Shown here piece after piece: positions 11,034 through 18,746 of a stretch of 32,500 nt of DNA. The translations under genes and the position numbers were made by a program. Position 1 is the stretch's first letter. Each line of letters opens with the position of its first letter. This DNA is from Chrysomallon squamiferum (lineage: Eukaryota > Mollusca > Gastropoda > Neomphalida > Peltospiridae): positions 3,846,667 through 3,879,166 of the forward strand of contig CM022665.1 of assembly GCA_012295275.1 (NCBI GenBank). Direction: 5' to 3'. The notes below the pieces were generated by a model that worked only from the letters and a program-made list of their open reading frames with translations, had not been told where the DNA came from and ran no database searches.

Positions 11034-14000
11034 TTTTAGTTTATTATGAAATTAATTTTATTTAAAACTTTAACAAAAAAACCCAAAAAAAAAACCACAA
11101 AACAACATCGAGACATTTTTCACATTCTAGACAGTGCCTAGCCTATCAAAGCTATGAAAATAAGTCTTGTTCAGGTAACTCATAAGTGATAACAAAAAAA
11201 TTTCCTTTGTCCTGTCATTAAAGCTTTATACAGTAACCCTCGATTTAACGGACTAACAATGGTGAAAGAGTGTGCGTTGTTGTGTAATTTATGTCTAGAG
11301 TCTACTAACTCAGTAATATTTAAAAATTACCAAATTTGACACTGTAATTTTGATAATTTTAATACGGTTAATTGAAATATCAAAAAAAAAATATAATAAA
11401 TAAATAAAAAAGAGAAATAAATATATTAATCAGATAATGAATGGTAACAAATCGAATAGTGAATATGACCTGTCTATCTACATCATCCACATGCGGCGAG
11501 ACTTACAAAGTTTTGCGCGAATTAAAGATGGCGTCCATTTATCCCAGGGATCTCAAAGAGCTTGTTCAGAACCGTTTGTCAAAGTCTGGTCCGCTTGACG
11601 ACACTAAATCGAGGACTGTTTTTCGGTAGTTTTCTGTGTGGATTAATGTTAAATAATTTGTTCACGTATTAATAGCTAAGTGTGATTAACATGTATTTTA
11701 CTCGATGGACAGTATAGCACGTGACATAAGTTAACCAATCAGGAGTACTGGGATGGAAAACATCTAAAAAGCTATAGAGAGGTTTGATCCTAAATACGTT
11801 TAGTTATGAGCTACTACAAACATACACACACAGTAACACATAATGACATACAGTGACACAAGTACACATATACACATATGTAAACACAAACACAGACATA
11901 AAAAGAAATACTAGTAAAAAAACAGCTGAATGTTTGATATAGTAAACTGAGAAGACCTGTGATAGCTATCTACCTATTTATTTTATTTTATTTATTTATT
12001 TATTATCTAACAGTTTCTTGGCTTAATTGTTCGTTTTTTTGTTTATTGTTAGTTTTTTTTTGTTTTTTGTTTTTTTCTTTATCTTACTGGTTTTGATTCA
12101 CAGGTACTGAAATGAGTATAACGTGTCAACCTCCGGACATTTTCACAACAACGACACTACCAACAACTGTAAGTACAGAATCATCATACGAAAAAAAACG
12201 TGCCAAATAAGAAAAAGCCAACCACAGCTACGACGACAGGCACAGGAGTGTCGTGTCCTGCAGGTACGTGTTATAAAAAATATATTTTGTAAGACAGTTT
12301 GGAAAAATGAAGAAGAAATGAATGGCAGAAAGAAAGAAAGAAATTATAGTAGAAGAAATAAAAATAAAAGAGGGAAAATAAAAAGAAAGATGAGAGAAAG
12401 AAAGGCAAAGAAATTTTTTTTTTTTAAATGAAAGAAGAATGAGTGTAAGAAAGAAAAAACTATGCAAAAAATAAAAGAAAATAAAATAAAAAGAAAGAAA
12501 AAAGAAATAAAAAATCTAAAGATTGTTGAGGAGGAGAAGGAAAAATTTAATTTTTTTTTTAAAATATTTATGAAGCATTTATGAATAAAGTACATTAATT
12601 TTGTACTGTGAACTGAGATAACTTCTCGCGTGCCTCGCGCTGCAAAGCTGTCACGTGTTAACCAGCCGACTGTTACGTCACACCTGAGGTCGATTCAAAC
12701 ATCCGAAAATGTTCGAGTCGATGGTTTATGACAAATATGTACGACTACATGTTGTGGTTTCTTCTTCTTCTTCTTCTTCTTCTCTCCGTTTCCCTCTCTC
12801 AGTACCTTTTTTACTTTCTTTCCTCTCATCTTTGTTCGTCATACGTGTTTGGGTGTTTTTGCATATTACTGACAAAACTCAAAGATAATAATGACAAGAA
12901 AACTGAATTGACCTGTTACTAACGTGTGTTTTCTCCACTTACATAAAGAGAGAAGTTTTGTGTAGTACATTAAATTTGTTGTTTCTTTCACGATATTTAT
13001 TTTATATTAGTAAGTTTCACAAACATGACATTTTATCTCGTGGTATTTCTTGCCATGTTTATTGGCTACTCGTCTTGTTAAATTTTAATGTGTGTGTGTG
13101 TGTGTGCACACCTCGCTCATGTTTTTCTATGATTTCAAGCTTTAATTCAATGGATATCATCCGCTTCATCTTCTTAGCATTGTCCTTTGCACACACTTTC
13201 TGATGATCCATGGTCAGAAAAAAGAAATTGTGCAAAATACTGCACAAAACGCGAACACAACACAACAGAGATGCTTCTGCGGCGAGGTAACAATGTGAAG
13301 TAAATGAGAGAGACGCGGGATGCTGGGCGGATGTTGTACTGTTGGTTGCGCCAAGTAGCGGCGGCGTAGCTAAAGCTCGCTCGTAACTCGGATTGTGGCT
13401 CGCAACTTAAAGCAAAATATCTCTATGTTAGTATGAATGTATGTGCGTGTGTGTCTTTGTGCATGTTCGTACGTATATCGGCACGTGTTTGTGTATGTTT
13501 GTGCATGCATATCCCTGAACCATGTTAGTAATGTCATTCATCGTACTTTTCTCGGAATGATAAAATAATTAATAGTTATTTTGTTTTTGTTTTTTTCACA
13601 AAGGAGCCAATATAGTGATGAAAAATGGTTCTTTGTACAATATCCACCAGCAAAGTTTCTGTTATAACAACTACTACAATTTTGGATGTCAGAACGGAAA
13701 CATTGTACCCGTCAAAAATCGATTTGGTCTGAAGCCACCCGAAGTTCAAAAACGTTACAAATGCGCAGATGGTCACCATTTACCATACCGTCCAGAATGC
13801 TGTCAGAAAAATACTTCATCTGATTGTTTTTTGGACAGCAATAAGGATTTAATTCACGTTGTGAAAACGTGTGGATATCGTTCTTCTTGTACTGCTCTAA
13901 AAGCAGGGTGGACATATCTAAGGAAGTTCTCACCAGTAAACTGCAAATACCAGTCATCAATGAAAGACAGTGATACGCTTTACACACAATATGTGGAAAC

Positions 14001-14717
14001 AGAATACATCTGTAGAGATAGTAAGTTAATACTACACTGTTTCATCTCCATCTTGTTATTTTAACGTTTTACTTTATTATTAACAAAGGTTTCTTGTTAT
14101 AATCAGTTAAACATATACATACGCAGACACACACACACAACACACTGACCTGTTTGTAATTGCCTAAAAAATTACATTACTAAAACAAATGTGACGTATT
14201 TGTTCTTACCTAGAAAACTGACTTTAACTGATAATTTCTTACATTATAAAAATAAATGTTTTTTTTTTTTTTTTTTAAGCCTCGGATGACGTAACCCTGT
14301 GTCCAAGCCAAGAAACAAAGCATTCTGGAAAAGGAATATTTCTGACATCTGAATCGTATCCAAACTTTGCACCTAAACAAACTGGATTTCACTGCAACTG
14401 TACCATCACCGCTGATAATCAGCACGACGTCAGCGCGTACATAGTAGACTTGCGAATGTGTAACGAGAAGACAACACGGTGTGGACAACGTCTGAATCTG
14501 TATGGAACACCAGATAAAGAAATTGTCATAACAGATTTTTATGCTGATGTAGGATTTAAGATGGTTTCGAATTCAGTCCACAAATTACAGTTCACTCAAA
14601 CGGATGGGAAAATTCCATTTCATCTCTGGCTTTATTTCTACGCCGATGGTACCATGAAATTGTTTAATATAATAAATTTGGAAGACCAGTGATAGCTATA
14701 TTTCTATTTATTTTATT

Positions 14718-14752
<35 letters not shown>

Positions 14753-16635
14753 TTATCTAACAGTTAGTTTCTTAGCTTAATTGTTTTTTTATCTTTCTTT
14801 TTCTGTTGTGTTTTTTTGTTTTTTTCTTTATCTTACTGGTTTTGATTCACAGGTAATGAAATGAGTATAACGTGTCAACCTCCGGACACTTACACAGCAA
14901 CGACAACAACAACATCGGCACTACCAACAGGAGTGTCGTGTGCTGCAGGTACGGATTATAAAAATGTATGGAAGGAAGAAAAATCTCAATATTGTTGAGG
15001 AAGAGAATGAAATTTTTGTTTTCTTTTTTTTAGAATTATAAATATTTATGAAGCGTTTTTGAGTAAGGTACATGCGCACTCAATTATTTTTGGTTACTGT
15101 GTACTGTGAACTGAGATATCTTTTCGTTTGTGTCCACTGTTACGTCACAGTGATGTCGAAAATGTTCGAGTGCTGGTTTATGATAAATAAATACGACCAC
15201 ATGGTGTAGTTTCAAATGAAATATGGCACCAGCGAACCCAAAAATAGCCGAAAGGTATATGAAGCGAAAACTATTAGTAAATAAATATATTAACCGGAAT
15301 CGTTGTCAGTAATACCCTCTGTCCAGGCTGAAACCAAAGTTGCTTTGTATTTTGTTGCATTATACTGTATCACATTTTGCCATTATAAAAAAATACATTT
15401 CATTACTACATATCAGAATGTGCCAAATCCTAGTTTCGTCTCGTGTTATCGTATACTAGAGACTAAGTGTATATTTGTGTTTGATTTCTTCAGGTTGCAT
15501 AAATGCAGAAGAATGCCCCACTATACAGGGAAAACTGAAGCATTATGAAATGCAGCAGCAAGTAGCAGATTATGAGAAGAAATTTGACTGTAAGTAGGTG
15601 TTGCATTGTGAGAGGAGGAGATATTTTATTATTAATTAAACTGCACAGAGGTGCTTAACTGAGTTTTGCTGTGGATGAATTTGCCGGAACACCATTCTTT
15701 GGACTGTTTCTGACTGTTTTCCATATTTTATCATGTGTTCTTCTTCTTTTTCTTTCTCTCTCCTTTTCCCTCTCGCAGTCCCTTTTTCGTTTTTCTTTCC
15801 TCACTCTCTGTTTTTGTCATACGTGTTTGCGTCTGTTTGTATATTTGTCTATCTGTAACATTTTGGGGTTGTTTTTTTTTTTTTTGCCTATGTGTCTTAT
15901 TCTTCTTCTTCTGCTTTTCGATTGCTTTTTGACAACACGTCAAAACTAGCAGTCACGATAAACGACACTGTTTTGTTTGTCTGCAACTATTTAGACCTTT
16001 CTTTGTCTGTCGCTGTGTTTGTCTGTTTGTCTCACTACTTTTCTTCTGTTTTCAGATCTTGAGTTAGTTTTGAGTGTGACTGGAGGTTTCATCCTTGGGG
16101 CGTGTCTTGTTACCGCTGTTGTGTATTTCAGAGACAAGAAAAGGTAATATTACTTTTAAGACATTGCAAACTGATTCGTGTACGTAAAAAATGACATTAA
16201 ACACCATCATTTGTAACATTTAAATATCATTGTCTCCATAAGAAAATATTTGCACAACAGACGCAGTGATATGAAAATCACAAAGACATTTGTCTTATAC
16301 TATAAACCTTATACCATTAAATCTACTAGTAAAAGTAATCTGTTTACTGATTCATTTTCCCTTCATTAAAACTAGAAAACTACGTAACCATCGTCAACCT
16401 GAAGACCACAGTGGCCATCTCGACTTCACATGCGAACTGTTTCCACAACGTCAGATTCAGAACAGAACAGCTACGACAGGAGCGTGCGGGTCATCATCCT
16501 GGTTTGATAGAGAGTGAACTGAGAGAGACTTGTAACAGAACATCATCACAAGAACGAAATAGGGAATACGACACGATTAGCTCTTCTAACACACCCGAGG
16601 AACATCTTTTTACTGTTCTTCCCAGTGATCATTAA
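9115..16635 (+). CDS. Two-headed SUEL-CUB transmembrane receptor (gene span, 10 exons)
   Basis: Exon model: 9115-9166, 9659-10075, 10335-10703, 12104-12263, 13604-14020, 14280-14648, 14853-14948, 15494-15589, 16056-16143, 16376-16517 (or the tail runs to 16635). Protein order: signal peptide (1-17), SUEL-like (18-156), CUB-like (157-279), Thr stalk (280-332), SUEL-like (333-471), CUB-like (472-594), Thr stalk (595-626), linker (627-658), TM (659-687), tail; about 734 residues if one extra A in the exon at 12104 is discounted. SUEL domains in known proteins bind rhamnose/galactose sugars (sea-urchin egg lectin, fish egg lectins) or act as receptor heads (latrophilin, EVA-1). Here a cell-surface recognition role is inferred. 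An alternative model is two genes, B1 without membrane anchor and B2 without a working signal exon. Confidence 0.65.
9167..9658. repeat. Intron 1 with (TATG)n microsatellite
   Basis: GTAAGT at its start and TTTTTTTTCACTAAG at its end. About 9208-9420 is a TATG/TGTG microsatellite that gives long Cys/Tyr/Val and His/Thr shadow frames on both strands. The last 130 bases (GTACGTATATCGGCACGTG onwards) are paralogous to 13470-13603. Confidence 0.85.
9659..10075 (+). CDS. Exon 2 (B1): SUEL/Gal_Lectin-like domain
   Basis: 417 bases, phase 1-1, 139 residues. Ten Cys. The order fits the SUEL (Gal_Lectin) fold: a leading FDCQNGNIVPV strand and a FGLKP turn, a central CCQKNTSSDC, then VVKTCGYHSSC (the family's valine-then-Cys...SC pair), a PVNC matching the family's DPC, and a closing YVETEYIC matching the family's K-Y-L-X-V-X-Y-X-C end. 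One N-glycosylation sequon (NTS) is present. The exon starts at an AAG acceptor after a long T tract and ends at an ideal gtaagt. The domain call is by pattern memory. A profile search was not possible. Confidence 0.7.
10335..10703 (+). CDS. Exon 3 (B1): CUB-like domain
   Basis: 369 bases, phase 1-1, 123 residues. It opens Thr-Ser-Asp-Asp-Val-Thr-Leu-Cys, then GKGIFLTSESYPNF (the CUB opening G-X-I-X-S-X-X-Y-P), a GFHCNCTIT segment equivalent to the usual C-X-W-X-I, then a beta-rich centre with MCNEKTTRCGQRLNLYG and a closing ISFHLWLYFYADG. NCT is a glycosylation sequon. The donor is G|gtaaga. Failure to splice would add 12 codons and then a TAA near 10747. It is about 93 percent identical at protein level to the second copy at 14280. 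Confidence 0.7.
10704..12103. other. Intron 3 (B1), expanded relative to the B2 copy
   Basis: 1.4 kb against 0.2 kb for the paralogous intron at 14649-14852. Both ends match the short intron (ATGAAATTG at the start; GAAGACC-TGTGATAGCTAT, a TTTA tract and TTCTTGGCTTAATTG at the end), so roughly 1.2 kb (about 10725-11940) is extra here. It contains (TTTA)n tracts at about 10921-11036 and the TIR element at 11231-11618. No exon is seen. Confidence 0.7.
11231..11618. mobile_element. Pogo/Tigger-like non-autonomous TIR element (candidate)
   Basis: The left end CAGTAACCCTCGATTTAACGG and the reverse complement of the right end, CAGTCCTCGATTTAGTGTCG, share CAGT and CCTCGATTTA, the form typical of pogo/Tigger MITE ends (CAGT...CCTCG..TA). 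TA precedes the left end as expected, but the right flank is TT, so no clean TA duplication. About 390 bases. The open frame inside (11441-11629) has no transposase motif. It lies in the part of intron 3 that is absent from the B2 copy, consistent with insertion after duplication. Confidence 0.45.
12104..12263 (+). CDS. Exon 4 (B1): Thr-rich stalk, frame broken at an A8 run
   Basis: It begins with the same GT-EMSITCQPPD segment as the B2 copy at 14853 and ends GVSCPAG|gtacgt as that copy does (GVSCAAG). Between them lies an extra stretch of about 65 bases. In the entering frame a TAA occurs at 12208-12210, while the exiting frame (PTTATTTGTG) is one base off. Length is 160, one more than a multiple of 3. 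A run of eight A at 12191-12198 is the likely site: seven A would restore an open, Thr-rich stalk from end to end. This is either a real frameshift or a homopolymer sequencing error. Skipping the exon also keeps frame, because its neighbours are both phase 1. Confidence 0.6.
12914..13076 (+). pseudogene. Relic promoter and signal-peptide exon of unit B2
   Basis: Bases 12914-13024 repeat the promoter block at 9004-9114 and 13025-13076 repeat exon 1 (17 codons, one visible amino-acid change, Phe to Tyr, near the end). The last exon base is T instead of G and the donor reads gttaaa instead of gtaagt. If it were still spliced to 13604 the junction codon would be TGA. Read straight through it ends Ser-Ser-Cys-stop. 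It therefore cannot supply a signal peptide to unit B2, which supports use of exon 1 at 9115 for the fused gene. Confidence 0.8.
13107..13412 (-). mobile_element. Truncated Tigger/pogo transposase N-terminus and 5' end
   Basis: On the minus strand an ATG at 13211 opens a frame whose KKMKRMISIELKLEIIEKHERG (residues split here as KKMKRMISIELK and LEIIEKHERG) is the typical start of the CENP-B-like helix-turn-helix of Tigger transposases. It is cut off at about 13107 by a (TG)n microsatellite. Upstream of the ATG (13212-13412) the DNA turns CG-rich, and its reverse complement contains GTTGCGAGCCACAATCCGAG and GTTACGAGCGAGC, resembling a Tigger 5' region. Only about 35 codons remain, so it is a dead fragment inserted in the fusion intron. 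Confidence 0.65.
13604..14020 (+). CDS. Exon 5 (B2): second SUEL/Gal_Lectin-like domain
   Basis: 417 bases, phase 1-1, same boundaries and the same Cys positions as exon 2 (FGCQNGNIVPV, CCQKNTSSDC, TCGYRSSC, SPVNC, YVETEYIC). About 34 of 139 residues differ from exon 2, clustered after KNGSLY, in the KC-ADGHH-LPYRPE segment, and around TALKAGWTYLRKF. Only around eight silent changes were counted by eye. The acceptor is TTTTTTTCACAAAG and the donor gtaagt. The incoming phase matches the end of exon 4 (B1) and of exon 3 (B1), so B1 can splice into it directly. Confidence 0.7.
14280..14648 (+). CDS. Exon 6 (B2): second CUB-like domain
   Basis: 369 bases, phase 1-1, nearly identical to exon 3: about nine residues differ (for example Ser to Pro at CPSQ, Arg to Pro at NFAPK, LDT to FYA, KIS to KIP). 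The same CUB landmarks are present (GKGIFLTSESYPNF, GFHCNCTIT, RCGQRLNLYG). The donor has changed from gtaaga to gtacca, a weaker site. If it is not used the frame adds a short tail and stops at TGA 14691-14693, which would give a soluble form. Confidence 0.7.
14853..14948 (+). CDS. Exon 7 (B2): Thr-rich stalk
   Basis: 96 bases, phase 1-1 (32 codons). It begins Gly-Asn-Glu-Met-Ser-Ile-Thr-Cys, has a run of Thr (TYTATTTTTSALPT) and ends GVSCAAG. The two Cys may pair across a short O-glycosylated loop. It is shorter than the B1 copy and has no frame problem. The acceptor GATTCACAG and donor gtacgg are acceptable. Confidence 0.65.
14949..15493. other. Intron 7
   Basis: No exon seen. Its first 270 bases are paralogous to the start of the fusion intron in B1. 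The open frame at 15303-15548 overlaps the next exon in a different frame and is a shadow. Confidence 0.6.
15494..15589 (+). CDS. Exon 8 (B2): juxtamembrane linker, helical
   Basis: 96 bases, phase 1-1 (32 codons), after TTTCTTCAG and before T|gtaagt. It encodes Gly-Cys-Ile-Asn-Ala-Glu-Glu-Cys-Pro followed by KLKHYEMQQQVADYEKKFD, a charged helix-like stretch with hydrophobic residues spaced as in a short coiled coil, directly before the membrane span. It may dimerise the receptor or hold the heads off the membrane. No counterpart is left in unit B1. Confidence 0.65.
15590..16055. other. Intron 8
   Basis: T/C-rich sequence including 15735-15930, whose Phe/Leu and Lys/Arg frames on the two strands are low-complexity shadows. 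The 3' part matches the intron before the unit A membrane exon. Confidence 0.6.
16056..16143 (+). CDS. Exon 9 (B2): transmembrane segment
   Basis: 88 bases, entering at phase 1 and leaving at phase 2. It encodes Tyr-Leu-Glu-Leu-Val-Leu-Ser-Val-Thr, then GGFILGACLVTAVVYF and a basic stop-transfer RDKKR. This is a classic single type I membrane span (about 20 hydrophobic residues with a small-residue GGxxxGAxxxT-like face). The donor is AG|gtaata. The unit A counterpart at 8159 is rearranged. Confidence 0.8.
16376..16635 (+). CDS. Exon 10 (B2): cytoplasmic tail, two competing frames
   Basis: With the TAG acceptor at 16375 the TM frame continues KLRNHRQPEDHSGHLDF and stops at TGA 16515-16517 (47-residue tail). 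A second frame is open across the same DNA from 16351 to TAA 16633-16635 and encodes an acidic, Ser/Thr-rich end with REYDTISS and NTPEEHLF, which looks like a signalling tail with a Tyr phosphorylation site. That frame is reached in phase if the acceptor is the CAG ending at 16454 (or 16460), giving about 60 residues. A one-base indel is the other explanation. Which tail is real is undecided. Confidence 0.55.
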
Positions 16636-16699
16636 TTTATAACTATCTTCTTTTTATTTATTTATTTATTTATTTTTTAATTTTTTAAATTTATTATTG

Positions 16700-16750
<51 letters not shown>

Positions 16751-16990
16751 TTATTTATTATGATTATGTTTTATTTATTTATTTATTTTTATTTTTATTT
16801 ATTTTTTTTGCTGTTTGTTTTTATTATATCTCGTTATTTTCTATTTTTAATGTTATGATTACTGTTTCATTCTTGACTTAAGACATTTTAATTTTAATTT
16901 CTTTCTGACTCTTTCTCATGTTAGTAAATAATATCAAACGCTGATTATAAATGGTGATACTAGAAATAATAAAGCTGAAAGCAACGTTAT
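16636..16990 (+). promoter_or_regulatory. 3' UTR with AUUUA repeats and poly(A) signal
   Basis: Right after the longer stop there is TTTATTTATTTATTTATTT (about 16655-16675), another TTTA run at about 16775-16800 and an (ATT)n block between them. Overlapping ATTTA pentamers are the core of AU-rich elements that destabilise mRNA of immune and signalling genes in animals, though here they may be plain microsatellite. AATAAA at 16968-16973 is a good poly(A) signal, with further AATAAA at about 17040-17050. Confidence 0.45.
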
Positions 16991-17289
16991 CATAACTATG
17001 AATGATAGCCCTTCACGCGGATACTCTGTCGCTGTATCATAAATAAAACAAAATAAAAAGTTATAAATAAACAAACAAATCAACAAGAATAACTAAAAAA
17101 CTTATATAAATAAATAAAAAATGATCTTGTCGTTGATGTTCTACTTTTGTTTATAGATATACCTATATCTTTGCATTGTTTTTATATATTTATTTGTGTT
17201 TTATTTCTTCTTCTTCTCACAGTTTTTAATTTGTTTCTTTGTTTTATTTTATTTCATTTCATCTCCCAAAATTTCACATTTTGATGCGG

Positions 17290-17594
17290 AATCTACAAAA
17301 TATTGTCATCTTTCAGTCCGGAGTTAATCCTGGACACTAATAAAAATTTTAACAATTAAATATTCTAAACAAGTTCGCTTTGCCAGTTCCAGACTCTCAG
17401 AGCCGCCTTCGTGTTATACGTGACGAGCTAAACTGAATTAAGTATAATTAAATGTTCTGCCCTAACAGCATCTGAAAACTGATAATGTCTATGAATATTC
17501 ATATAGATAAATTTTGAGCTGATATGAAGAGGATGTCAAATAAGGCAAAATATGAATGCTCTTAGTGTAGTGTATGTAAATTAAAAAAATTTAA

Positions 17595-17682
<88 letters not shown>

Positions 17683-17690
17683 GTATGTCG
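17290..17690. repeat. Downstream flank shared with unit A, ends in (CT)n
   Basis: Bases 17330-17421 and 17524-17610 match 8427-8520 and 8523-8605, and the (CT)n run at 17597-17683 has its counterpart at 8594-8715. This marks the 3' limit of the duplicated unit. Confidence 0.75.
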
Positions 17691-18084
17691 TTTATCTAAT
17701 CAGTGTAAAATGCTAGGTTCAAATACATTATTAATAAAAATAAAAATAAAAATTTAGATTCATAAATGATCTTTTTATCTTTATTTATGTAGATTGAGTC
17801 CTGGTTAAGCAGCCTTACAGAAAATTGTTAATGGTTATTTAGATAATAGAAGCGAATACAAAATAAAGAAGTACAGAGCACAGGCATTCACTGCTGGTGG
17901 CCGATTCAAGGCCCGTAACTGATACTATCTTGTCCGCCATTTTTAATACAAGTTAACTCGAGAAACTTCAGCAACCTAATACTGAGGCGTCTGGTTGATT
18001 GCGTGTTACAGCGGCCATGTGGTGTCCTTGCTAGAATTAATGATTTTCTTATCAGAATGGTCAAGATATTTCATTCATTAAAGG
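17691..18084. other. Intergenic, nothing recognised
   Basis: AT-rich sequence without a supported exon or repeat. Confidence 0.5.
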
Positions 18085-18235
18085 ATTTATTATTAATAAA
18101 GTGTATGAGAGGGAAGCACACGTTGTGAAATAAATGGGTTATCGAGCCCATGTTAATGGTTCGTGCTGTGCAGGACTGGTTTAAGCTGGTGTCAAGTGGA
18201 ATATCGTTCCATATGTTGTTATTATCTGGAGTGGC
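18085..18235 (-). mobile_element. Non-LTR retrotransposon (LINE) ORF2 3'-end fragment
   Basis: On the minus strand a frame reads IWNDIPLDTSLNQS and, about 15 residues later, THLFHN. The pair W-N-X-I/L-P-L-X ... T-H-L-F is the usual C-terminal signature of CR1/RTE-type reverse transcriptase proteins. Only some 50 codons remain and the frame upstream is low-complexity, so it is a 5'-truncated relic. Confidence 0.45.
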
Positions 18236-18355
18236 TGATATAAAATAATAATAAAAAATAGGCCTACGTATGCATGTATACACGTATGTAGAGGCATACA
18301 TACAGAATAGAATAGCAACAAATACACACACATATCCGTATCTATTTATCTATTT

Positions 18356-18431
<76 letters not shown>

Positions 18432-18708
18432 GGTAATATGTAATTATACAGAAAAAATTAAGACTCAAAAAGTTTCATATCTAGAAGTCAAAGTTAAACA
18501 GTAATTGTTCCTGTTAAACAACAACAGCAGCAGCAGTAACAACAACAACACCAACAACAAGAATAATATAAAAAAATACATCAAATCTGAAAACATCTAA
18601 GAAATTAGGTACTAGAGTCATCTAACAACATCGTGACTGGTTTAAGTACTTGCTAACTATTTCCTCTTTCAAAGTAATCGTGTCTTGATAACCTTTATTT
18701 ATCTTCTT

Positions 18709-18746
<38 letters not shown>

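Larger units (their letters stand above)
12264..13603. other. Fusion intron joining B1 to B2
   Basis: It starts as the B1 copy of intron 4 (to about 12765 it matches parts of 14949-15215, e.g. GTTACGTCACA, GAAAATGTTCGAGT, GTTTATGA). It then jumps to sequence like 15741-15850 (TTCCCTCTC, TGTTTTTGTCATACGTGTTTG type), then to the duplicated promoter (12914-13024), relic exon 1 (13025-13076), a Tigger fragment and finally the B2 intron 1 end. The linker, TM and tail exons of unit B1 are absent. A purine-rich GAAA tract occupies about 12308-12520. Confidence 0.65.

Noticed and set aside
11441-11629. Possible transposase fragment inside the TIR element
   Set aside because: No helix-turn-helix or DDE motif is visible, so the element is treated as non-autonomous.
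12104-12178. Use of the GTAAGT at 12169 as an early donor for the B1 stalk exon
   Set aside because: It would join at phase 0 to the B2 SUEL exon and hit TAG within a few codons. Only the donor at 12264 keeps the shared exon end.
13025-13076. Independent start for unit B2
   Set aside because: Broken donor, and a stop created at the junction codon.
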